DNA from: Peptococcus niger
GTDB taxonomy: Bacteria > Bacillota > Peptococcia > Peptococcales > Peptococcaceae
Assembly: GCF_900101835.1 (NCBI RefSeq)
Contig: NZ_FNAF01000006.1
Coordinates: 49,345 to 113,344, forward strand
Length of the DNA: 64,000 nucleotides
Direction: 5' to 3'
Shown: positions 34,610-41,230 of the stretch, in pieces
Numbering within the stretch: the first letter of the stretch is position 1
Layout: every line of letters begins with the position of its first letter
Position numbers and translations under genes: made by a program
The notes under the pieces: generated by a model
What the model saw: the letters and a program-made list of their open reading frames with translations, nothing else
Told to the model about the DNA's origin: nothing
Databases searched by the model: none

Positions 34610-34669
34610 GCGACCACCTCCCATCTATTGTCAGATTGGAGGGTGACAACGCCAATAGTATACCATAAT

Positions 34670-35020
34670 AATCTGTCCAGTGATCCCCAACGCATTACCT
34701 ATACAAAAAAGATGCGGCAACTCTTAAGCGACAAGCCTGACCGGCTTGTGGCGATCCATAACCACCCACGAGGCATGCCGCCGAGCGCATCCGACATTAA
34801 CACTGCCGCTAAGAATAAATATAAGCGCAACGTTGTCGTTGAGCATGACGGGCGGGTATGAGTGTATGAAGTGCACGAGGGATTTGAAAAGATCCTACCC
34901 CATGAAGACATTCTCATTATTGTCAAGTATAAAAAATTAGGGTATAATGAATACAAAGCTCAGAAAAAAGCGCTAAAAGAACTAGATCGGAGACATAAGT
35001 TTGGTTTTAAGGAGCTGTAG
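34670..35020 (+). pseudogene. JAB-like toxin tail, copy 2, with internal stop
   Basis: The frame reads YTKKMRQLLSDKPDRLVAIH, NHPRGMPPSASDINTAAKNK and YKRNVVVEHDGRV, then TGA (34859-34861), then in the same frame VYEVHEGFEKILPHEDILII to KEL and TAG 35020. This is the better-preserved copy and gives the full H-x-H-P-x5-S-x-x-D signature. The 5' end abuts the locus 2 toxin promoter, so the catalytic N-terminal part and the delivery domain are missing. A GTG directly after the stop could restart translation. Confidence 0.6.
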
Positions 35021-35023
35021 TAA

Positions 35024-35206
35024 ATGACTTCCAGAGTGAAAGAATATTTTCGTAGATACCCAGAGCCTGAATATATTTGTAAAGAAGACGGAGTTGGAGA
35101 TCCTGAACGTGCTGCTTTTTTTAACTCATTAACAGAAGAGGAACAAATCACAGTATTAGAACAGGAAGGCGCTCCCAAGGATATAATTGCATTTTTACGC
35201 AGCTAA
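35024..35206 (+). CDS. 60-residue immunity-like protein, paralogue 3
   Basis: ATG 35024, MTSRVKEYFRRYPEPEYICK..., the most divergent of the four paralogues but with the same Y-P-x-P/S-E, GDPERA and V-L-x-x-x-G features and the same length. AAGGAG at the end of the toxin tail is its ribosome site. It pairs with the better-preserved JAB-like tail and so is the best candidate for its immunity protein. Confidence 0.6.
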   Translation: MTSRVKEYFRRYPEPEYICKEDGVGDPERAAFFNSLTEEEQITVLEQEGAPKDIIAFLRS

Positions 35207-35236
35207 AAACCACCTACCAAAAGGCAGGTGGTTTTT
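35205..35236 (+). terminator. Terminator of paralogue 3
   Basis: AAAAACCACCTACC-AAAA-GGCAGGTGGTTTTT, identical in stem and loop to the one after paralogue 1. Confidence 0.88.
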
Positions 35237-35255
35237 GTGTTGAAAGGAGAAACAC

Positions 35256-35360
35256 ATAGCCAAAAACGTCAATTTGGGGTATAATTAATACGAAGCTCAG
35301 CTTAATGCAATGCAGGATTTAAGTCGAGCATATAATTTCACACTTAAGGAAGTGCTCTAG
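35256..35360 (+). pseudogene. Orphan toxin-tail ORF, inactive copy
   Basis: Same 105 bases as the ORF at 32301, but ATG has become ATA and a GAA codon has become TAA. The last codons, which hold the AAGGAAGTG ribosome site of paralogue 4, are intact. Confidence 0.6.
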
Positions 35361-35361
35361 C

Positions 35362-35544
35362 ATGACGGAAAAAGCAAAAGCTTATTTAGAGAGATATCCT
35401 GACCCAGAGATTCTTGTAATTGAAGACCAGGAAGGGGACCCGGAAAGGGCTAAACTTTTTAATGAGCTGCCCGACGAAGATGCAAAACAAGTTCTACGGC
35501 ATTATGGTATTAAAGAAGAGATAATTGCATTAGTATTTGACTAA
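35362..35544 (+). CDS. 60-residue immunity-like protein, paralogue 4
   Basis: ATG 35362, MTEKAKAYLERYPDPEILVI..., about 50 of 60 residues as in paralogue 2. It is intact although its upstream tail ORF is dead. The 35.0-35.6 kb block (paralogue, hairpin, tail, paralogue, hairpin) repeats the 32.05-32.6 kb block, so the array grew by duplication. Confidence 0.6.
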   Translation: MTEKAKAYLERYPDPEILVIEDQEGDPERAKLFNELPDEDAKQVLRHYGIKEEIIALVFD

Positions 35545-35574
35545 AAACCACCTACCAAAAGGCAGGTGGTTTTT
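35543..35574 (+). terminator. Terminator of paralogue 4
   Basis: AAAAACCACCTACC-AAAA-GGCAGGTGGTTTTT, same as after paralogues 1 and 3. It closes the island. Confidence 0.88.
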
Positions 35575-35744
35575 GTGTTAAAAGGAGAGAGCCTTTGGTA
35601 AAAACTATTTTAACCGGCTCAATCGCTTTTTTCTATCCCGGATGTCTCACATATTGTAAAGCTACAATTCTTTATTTTTTTCGTCCATGGGTCGCTTGAA
35701 ACCGCCCATCAGCTATGCTACCCTACTCACAGGGGGAATCTTCT

Positions 35745-36677
35745 ATGACAAAAGAGCAAAAACGCCGGCTCGGCATGTTTTTAACGCTGTTTGCAGCCAT
35801 TTGTTGGGGATTTTCAGGCACTTGCAGCGAATTTTTATTTAAAACCCGCGGGGTATCCAGCGAATGGCTAACATCTTTTCGCCTCCTGGTATCCGGCGTT
35901 ATTTTATTGACGCTGACGCTCATTTTTTATTGGCGTGGTAAGGGAGAAAATCCCTTGAAAATTATTTTGGACGCCTACGATGCCAAGCGTCTGTTTATTT
36001 TTGCCGTTTTCGGCTTAATGACCGTCCAGTACACCTACCTGGTCGCCATCAGCCTGACCAACAGCGGCACCGCCACCGTCCTGCAATATTCGGCACCCAT
36101 CTTTATTTTGGCCTGGTCCTGCCTGACCTTTAAACGATTTCCCTACCCTTTTGAAGCGGTGTCCATTATCTGCGTATTGGTGGGCGTATTTTTATTGGCC
36201 ACCCACGGCAACCCGACCAACCTCGCCCTTTCTCCTAAAGGCCTCTTTTGGGGTTTAATTTCCGCCTTTGCCCTGGCCCTCTACACCGTATTGCCCCAGG
36301 GCATTTTAAGCCGTCACAGCGCCATGGTCGTCACCGGCTGGGGAATGCTCATCGCCGGGCTGGTTTTCACACCACTCGTCCGCCCCTTTGGCGAGGTCAT
36401 CACCTGGGATGGGGGCATGGTTTTTGGCGTCTTTGGTTTGGTCATGGTCGGCACGGTCATGAGCTTCAGCCTCTTTCTATACGGCGTCAGCTTAATCGGC
36501 CCGGTTCGTGCCTCCCTCCTGGCCTGTGTGGAACCGGTGTCCGCCGCCCTCTTTTCCCATTTTTGGATGGGCACAAGCTTCACACCTATGGACATTGCCG
36601 GCTTTGTGATCATCATCTTTGCCGTACTGGTCTTAACCCGTCCAACCCCCGCTGAAAAAGCGGCGCAAAGGGATTGA
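35745..36677 (+). CDS. EamA/DMT-family transporter
   Basis: A 310-residue membrane protein with ten hydrophobic helices in two EamA repeats (about 10-150 and 165-300). The first repeat starts LTLFAAICWGFSGTCSEFLF, a typical EamA opening; the second ends with ACVEPVSAALFSHFWMGTSF. DMT carriers export or import amino acids and other metabolites; the substrate is not predictable. ATG 35745 with AGGGGGAATC upstream is the start. Monocistronic. Confidence 0.88.
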   Translation: MTKEQKRRLGMFLTLFAAICWGFSGTCSEFLFKTRGVSSEWLTSFRLLVSGVILLTLTLIFYWRGKGENPLKIILDAYDAKRLFIFAVFGLMTVQYTYLVAISLTNSGTATVLQYSAPIFILAWSCLTFKRFPYPFEAVSIICVLVGVFLLATHGNPTNLALSPKGLFWGLISAFALALYTVLPQGILSRHSAMVVTGWGMLIAGLVFTPLVRPFGEVITWDGGMVFGVFGLVMVGTVMSFSLFLYGVSLIGPVRASLLACVEPVSAALFSHFWMGTSFTPMDIAGFVIIIFAVLVLTRPTPAEKAAQRD

Positions 36678-36762
36678 CCCACCGGAATCACCCGTAGCAA
36701 AGATTGTACTATTGAGGTTAACCAGCTGAAAATAATGACAGCAAGAGATCTGCCGAAAGAAC

Positions 36763-36892
36763 AAAAAAACAGGGACTTCACCCTAGCAACAGATGTAAAA
36801 TCTGTTTGGTTTCCGCAAGGCGGTACCAGAGTGGCTAAGGTGAGCGACCCTGTTGATAATGCAACTATATCACCGATCAACATAGACGTCAA
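36763..36892 (-). ncRNA. Candidate free-standing structured RNA with its own promoter and terminator
   Basis: On the minus strand TTGACG (36887-36892), a 17-base spacer and TATAGT (36864-36869) form a good promoter; the RNA would run from about 36857 to 36763. It folds into nested helices: ACAGGG (36848-36853) with CCCTGT (36769-36774) followed by T7; CACCTTAGC (36834-36842) with GCTAGGGTG (36779-36787); and two inner hairpins at 36808-36827 (CCGC-CTT-GCGG core) and 36788-36806 (AACAGAT/ATCTGTT). No gene reads this way downstream, so it is not a leader. The string TGGTACCGC equals part of the T-box core, but stem I is absent. The rest of 36678-37057 holds only a terminator. Confidence 0.5.
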
Positions 36893-36987
36893 CAGTAAAA
36901 ATGAGGCGCAGACCGCCATATCCCCGCACCTGGAAAGGCTTATAGAGCGGAGCAATAAACCTGTATTCTTATACCCTAGCGCTTACC

Positions 36988-37034
36988 AAAAAAATAAGCC
37001 TGCAGCCGAAATATCGACTGCAGGCTTATTTTTT
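36988..37034. terminator. Bidirectional terminator downstream of the Ohr-like gene
   Basis: AAAATAAGCCTGCAG / CTGCAGGCTTATTTT with a 12-base loop, A's on the left and T's on the right. Confidence 0.85.
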
Positions 37035-37057
37035 ATGCAGAACAAAACACCGAATTC

Positions 37058-37471
37058 TTATTCAACCACATTTTCCAAAATGGCGCCGCCATTAAACATT
37101 TTTGTGTAAGGGCTCGTGGTCTGTGCTTTTTCGAGGAAATCTTTGATTTCTTCCTTGGTCAGCTCGGGAGCGTTAACCTTGCAAACAGCACGAACGCGCA
37201 TGGTGCCTTCATAGTTCGGGTCATCTTCCAGGTAAACGGTGACAATAAATTTAACATCGCTTTTCTTACCGGCAGCTTCCATGTGATAGAGGAAAGCACC
37301 ATTGTAGCAGGATGCGAGAGATGCAGCGAAGAGCTGTTCCGGATTGGTGGCACCCGGTGCCATTTTTCCATCTTCGCCCGGCTGGTCAAGTTTAAACGTA
37401 TTATCAATGGCAACAGATTCGCCGACGCGGCCACCAACGTTGGTAAACTGAGTTTCATAATGTACGGCCAT
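37058..37471 (-). CDS. OsmC/Ohr-family peroxide-resistance protein
   Basis: A 137-residue protein of the Ohr/OsmC family, thiol peroxidases that reduce organic hydroperoxides with lipoamide. NPEQLFAASLASCYNGAF carries the peroxidatic Cys55. The resolving Cys, normally in a C-P-Y/I-S motif, is Ser120 here (TTSPYTKMF), although Cys97 (RAVCKV) lies elsewhere. The enzyme may use another thiol or have another role. Start ATG 37471, monocistronic. Confidence 0.85.
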   Translation of the reverse strand: MAVHYETQFTNVGGRVGESVAIDNTFKLDQPGEDGKMAPGATNPEQLFAASLASCYNGAFLYHMEAAGKKSDVKFIVTVYLEDDPNYEGTMRVRAVCKVNAPELTKEEIKDFLEKAQTTSPYTKMFNGGAILENVVE

Positions 37472-37593
37472 GTGTATATCCTCCTCGATATTTTCCCTTT
37501 GATATTCAATAATAATTGCTTTCGGTTCATATATACCCCTGCCACTCTTTTTTAATCAGCCGATTTAATTTTTAGGTCTTATTTTAATCACAG

Positions 37594-37625
37594 AAAAAGC
37601 GCATCGAGCAGTTCGATGCGCTTTT
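37594..37625 (-). terminator. Terminator of the surface-protein gene
   Basis: AAAAGCGCATCGA / TCGATGCGCTTTT with a 5-base loop. On the minus strand it ends in TTTTT directly after the stop codon of the gene at 37629. Confidence 0.85.
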
Positions 37626-37628
37626 GAA

Positions 37629-38441
37629 CTATTGACGGCGACGCAATAGGGCTAAGCCGCCGGAAACCAAGAGAAGACCGAGCGGGGCCAGTGAGCCGAC
37701 TTGACCTGTTTTTGGAATAACTTTGGTGCTGCTGGTCGGCGTTGTGGTTCTGCTGGTGCTTGCGGTGGGTCTACTGGTGGTTGTGGCAGCCGGTTTTTGG
37801 GTGGTTTGAGTCGCTTTATTGTCTTTGTTGTCTTTGTTGTCTTTATTATCCTTGTTATCTTGCTTATCTTTGTTTTGCGGATCGGTTGTTTGGTTGCACT
37901 GTTTATCAGATTCAGATGGTTTGGTCGTCTCGCCCGGTTTGGCCGGATTTTTCTCATCTGGTTTGGGGGCCGTTAGGGTGGCCGTTTCTGCAGTCAAGCG
38001 AATGGCACCAGTTTTATCCAGGCTCACACGAATGGCAGGTGAAGTCGTGCCGACTTGGGCCAAGGCAACCACTTGGTAGCTGAAGTAGCTGCCATCGGTG
38101 TCTTGACGCGAGAGATTCTGCCAGGAGGTATTGCCGTTGGCAGTCACTTTAATGGCCTCACCGACATTTTCCCATTTGCCGTCTGTTTTTGCCCGGCGTA
38201 AGATCAGCTTGTCTTCGCTTTTGACTTTTGCTGTAATGGTCAGCCGGTCGGTCATGGTGCCGGGCTGGACATCCAAATAAAAATTCGGCTGTTCCACGCG
38301 GGCCGTTTGGCTTGTTTTCGGCGTATCGGTACCCGTGGTCTTGGTGGCATCGGCTGCCGGCGTTGAGGCAAAGGCAGTCGCCGAGCCGAGGGACAGCATA
38401 AAGGCCGCCGCGACGCTAAGGGCCAGAATTTTTTTCAACAT
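37629..38441 (-). CDS. Secreted surface protein with sortase-like C-terminus
   Basis: A 270-residue protein with a signal peptide (about 1-26, cleaved after AFA), a domain of roughly 130 residues (NFYLDVQPGTMTDRLTITAK ... fibronectin-like strands), then a low-complexity linker with NKD repeats (9-base DNA repeats) and Thr/Ser-rich stretches. The C-terminus is IPKTG followed by a hydrophobic helix and RRRQ, the layout of a sortase cell-wall anchor with I in place of L. No ligand can be named. Start ATG 38441. Confidence 0.75.
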   Translation of the reverse strand: MLKKILALSVAAAFMLSLGSATAFASTPAADATKTTGTDTPKTSQTARVEQPNFYLDVQPGTMTDRLTITAKVKSEDKLILRRAKTDGKWENVGEAIKVTANGNTSWQNLSRQDTDGSYFSYQVVALAQVGTTSPAIRVSLDKTGAIRLTAETATLTAPKPDEKNPAKPGETTKPSESDKQCNQTTDPQNKDKQDNKDNKDNKDNKDNKATQTTQKPAATTTSRPTASTSRTTTPTSSTKVIPKTGQVGSLAPLGLLLVSGGLALLRRRQ

Positions 38442-38497
38442 GATTTTCGCCTTCTTTCAATAAGATTATCCATCAACAATCTTTGTATCATAGGTTT

Positions 38498-38526
38498 AGT
38501 ATATTTGACCGACCAACCGTTGTCAA
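38498..38526 (-). promoter_or_regulatory. Consensus promoter of the surface-protein gene
   Basis: On the minus strand TTGACA (38521-38526) and TATACT (38498-38503) are exactly 17 bases apart, close to the ideal sigma-A promoter. The spacer holds a GGTTGGTCGGTC near-repeat that could be an operator. Confidence 0.75.
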
Positions 38527-38532
38527 GAAAAT

Positions 38533-39732
38533 CTAAACCCCTTGACCGTCGGGCAAAACCACGCGGGAAAGAATACCGGTCAGGGCCGCAATAGCCATGC
38601 CATAATTGGTCATCGGCACGGAAGCGGCTTCACAGGCAGCAATCCGCCCCAGGACATAGGCCCGGGTAAACATGCAGGCCCCACAGTGGATGACCATGTC
38701 GTAGGCCGATAAATCGTCAGGAAAATCTTCACCGCCGACGATGGTCAAGTCAAGATCATCGCCCAGTTTTTGTCGCAAGAGTCGCGGCAGCTTCACCCGC
38801 CCGATGTCTTCTGCCGTCGGTGCATGGCTGCAGGCTTCGGCAATTAAAATATGCTGGGGCGCCGGCTGGGCCAGGAGCCGCTGGGCGCCACGGGCAAAGA
38901 CATCGGCACGTCCCTTGTAGCCGGCAAATAAAACGCTGAAAGAGGTCAGCGCTGTTTCCGCCGGGCACTGGGCTGCCGCCGCCTGAAAGGCCTGGCTGTC
39001 GGTAATCATCAAATCCGGCGGCGTTTGCAAGGCCGCCAGGACGGCGGCCAGGGTTTCCGGCGTGGCGCAAATGGGAATGGCCGAACGGTCGAGCAATTCG
39101 CGGATGGTCTGCACTTGCGGCAAAATCAGGCGTCCTTTGGGGGCCGCGCTGTCTTGAGGCATGACCAGGACCACGCGACTGCCGGCCTGGACCAGGTCCC
39201 CGGTGATAAATACCTCCGCTTCTTCCGGCAGTGCCTGGGCGACGCCTTGCCGCAAGTCCTCAAGGCCTTGCCCGGTAACGCTGCTGACCAGGACTGGAGG
39301 CCTACCGAGCGCATCAGCAAGAGTTTCCGCCAGACCTGCCCGGCCGGGCAGGTCTGCACCGGCAACAAGGGGCAAGGCTGGGCCGGCGGCGGTCAAGGCC
39401 TGCCACCAGGCCATTTCTTCTGCGTCGCCTGTGGTGAAGAGCATCAGGCTCAGGTTCATGCCACGGGCCAGGGCCTCTGTCTTAGCCACCCGCTTGGCCC
39501 CCAGGTCCCCCACATCGTCAAACCCGGCCGTATCAATCAGGGTCACCGGGCCGACCCCCCGCCATTCGAAATTTTTCCGTAAGGCATCCGTGGTGGTCCC
39601 CGGCGTATCGCTGACGATGCCGGCATCCTGGCCAAGTAAGGCATTGAAGAGAGTCGTCTTGCCGCTGTTCCGCCGACCGAATAAGCCGATGGTCAGGCGT
39701 TCACCGGCAGGCGTTTCCATAAGGCCGGCCAT
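38533..39732 (-). CDS. hydF: [FeFe]-hydrogenase maturation GTPase HydF
   Basis: HydF is the scaffold on which the 2Fe subcluster is completed before transfer to HydA. The 399-residue protein has an Era-like GTPase domain (P-loop GRRNSGKTT, residues 19-27; DTPGTTTD; DTAGFDD), a dimerisation domain and the FeS domain with C-S-H (EACSHAP) and HCGAC. At the place of the G4 motif N-K-x-D the sequence is AGAD (124-127, LVAGADLPG), so guanine recognition may be altered. Its start codon overlaps the hydG stop (TAATG). Last gene of the hyd maturation operon. Confidence 0.93.
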   Translation of the reverse strand: MAGLMETPAGERLTIGLFGRRNSGKTTLFNALLGQDAGIVSDTPGTTTDALRKNFEWRGVGPVTLIDTAGFDDVGDLGAKRVAKTEALARGMNLSLMLFTTGDAEEMAWWQALTAAGPALPLVAGADLPGRAGLAETLADALGRPPVLVSSVTGQGLEDLRQGVAQALPEEAEVFITGDLVQAGSRVVLVMPQDSAAPKGRLILPQVQTIRELLDRSAIPICATPETLAAVLAALQTPPDLMITDSQAFQAAAAQCPAETALTSFSVLFAGYKGRADVFARGAQRLLAQPAPQHILIAEACSHAPTAEDIGRVKLPRLLRQKLGDDLDLTIVGGEDFPDDLSAYDMVIHCGACMFTRAYVLGRIAACEAASVPMTNYGMAIAALTGILSRVVLPDGQGV

Positions 39733-41171
39733 TAGAAGCGAAAGTCCCGTTGGCCGGCGTCAATGTCGTTGATGTGGTCTATGGTAATCCGACGCACTTC
39801 CTCGTTGTCAATTTGCGCCAGCTGGTCGGCAATGACTTTCTCGCCGGCGGCAACGGTTTCATCTGACGCATAATCGTCCAAGTATTCTTTTAAGGTCATC
39901 AGCGCATTCGGCAGACAGCAATTCTGGATCTGTCCGCTCTTGCACAAGGCCATAAAGCGGTCGCCCGTCCGTCCGGCGCGATAGCAGGCGGTGCAAAAGG
40001 ACGGGACATAGCCCAAATCCATCAACCAATGGACCACTTCGTCCAGGCTGCGGGTGTCGTTCACATCAAATTGGGCGCTGTTGTCCTCCGGTTTTTCTTC
40101 TTCCGCATAACCGCCTACGCTGGTCCGGGAACCGCCGCTGATTTGGCTAATGCCCACCTCCAGACACCGCCGCCGGGTTTCCTGGCTCTCGCGGGTGCTC
40201 ATAATCATCCCTGTGTAGGGGACGGCAATGCGCAAGGCCGCCACCAGCTGGACAAAGCGATCATCGGTCAAACTGTTGTCAAAGGTTTCCGGATCAATAT
40301 CATCTGCCGGCCGCACCCGGGGCACGCTGATGGTATGGGGGCCAACGCCAAAGACGGCCTCCAAATGTTCCGCGTGCATGAGTTGGCCGACAAATTCATA
40401 CCGGTAGCTTTCCAAGCCGTACAAAACGCCTAGGCCCACATCGTCAATGCCGGCCTGCATGGCCCGGTCATGGGCCTCTGTGTGCCACTTGTAATCGTGT
40501 TTGGGGCCGCTGGGATGGAGCTCTTCATAGTTTTCTTTGTGGTAAGTCTCTTGAAAGAGCACATAAGTCCCGATATCAGCCGCTTTCAACCGCTTAAAGT
40601 CCTCCACCGATAAGGCGGCGATGTTCACGTTGACCCGACGAATGGCACCGTTTTCATGCTTGGTGTTGTAAATCGTATGGATGCAGTCAATAATGTAATC
40701 CAGCGGATTATTGACCGGGTCTTCGCCGGCTTCAATGGCCAGGCGCTTATGCCCCATATCCTGGAGGGCGATAACTTCTTTGGCCACTTCTTCCTGGGTC
40801 AGTTTTTTGCGGCGGATGTTTTTATTCGGCGCATGGTAGGGGCAGTAAAGGCAGCCATTCACGCAGTAGTTGGACAGGTACAGGGGAGCCATCATGACAA
40901 TGCGGTCGCCGTAGAAGTCCCGCTTAATCTCTTTGGCCAGCGCCATGATTTCCTCTACTTTTTCCGGAATGTTACAATCCAGCAGCAAAAGGGCTTCCCG
41001 GTGGTTCAAGCCCTTCCGCTGGCGGGCTTTTTCCAGGGTCTGGTCAATCAGCGCCACATCATCACGGTGGGCATCCGCCCAGGCCAGGCAATTTAAAATT
41101 TCCTGGTGGTTGATAAAGGCGTCTGCATCCATAGACGCAGGATCATAAGTTATCTGTTCTCTTGTCATCAT
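39732..41171 (-). CDS. hydG: [FeFe]-hydrogenase maturase HydG, radical SAM tyrosine lyase
   Basis: HydG cleaves tyrosine to supply CO and CN ligands of the H-cluster. The 479-residue protein has the radical SAM motif C103-x3-C107-x2-C110 (CVNGCLYC), the BATS domain, and the C-terminal auxiliary cluster cysteines in CTACYRAGRTGDRFMALCKS and NCC. ATG 41171 has GAGAGGAG upstream; the longer open frame is not needed. It lies 59 bases after hydE. Confidence 0.96.
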   Translation of the reverse strand: MMTREQITYDPASMDADAFINHQEILNCLAWADAHRDDVALIDQTLEKARQRKGLNHREALLLLDCNIPEKVEEIMALAKEIKRDFYGDRIVMMAPLYLSNYCVNGCLYCPYHAPNKNIRRKKLTQEEVAKEVIALQDMGHKRLAIEAGEDPVNNPLDYIIDCIHTIYNTKHENGAIRRVNVNIAALSVEDFKRLKAADIGTYVLFQETYHKENYEELHPSGPKHDYKWHTEAHDRAMQAGIDDVGLGVLYGLESYRYEFVGQLMHAEHLEAVFGVGPHTISVPRVRPADDIDPETFDNSLTDDRFVQLVAALRIAVPYTGMIMSTRESQETRRRCLEVGISQISGGSRTSVGGYAEEEKPEDNSAQFDVNDTRSLDEVVHWLMDLGYVPSFCTACYRAGRTGDRFMALCKSGQIQNCCLPNALMTLKEYLDDYASDETVAAGEKVIADQLAQIDNEEVRRITIDHINDIDAGQRDFRF

Positions 41172-41230
41172 TAAAACTCCTCTCTTACGAGTCAGCTCTC
41201 GCTTCCTCATCAGGTCCTCTTCCTAGCTTG

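Noticed and set aside
34628..34675. TTG start for the second JAB-like tail
   Set aside because: These codons lie in the locus 2 toxin promoter and leader; the tail has lost its true N-terminus.
36779..36857. T-box riboswitch on the minus strand
   Set aside because: Only the TGGTACCGC string fits; the region is too short for stem I and specifier loop and no synthetase or amino acid gene lies downstream.
36735..37109. A 124-codon plus-strand ORF after the EamA gene
   Set aside because: It runs through a bidirectional terminator and into the Ohr-like gene, has no clear ribosome site, and its sequence is explained by the minus-strand RNA promoter, helices and terminator.
37800..37875. CRISPR-like or regulatory repeat on the plus strand
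   Set aside because: The 9-base periodicity is the coding repeat for NKD units of the surface protein.
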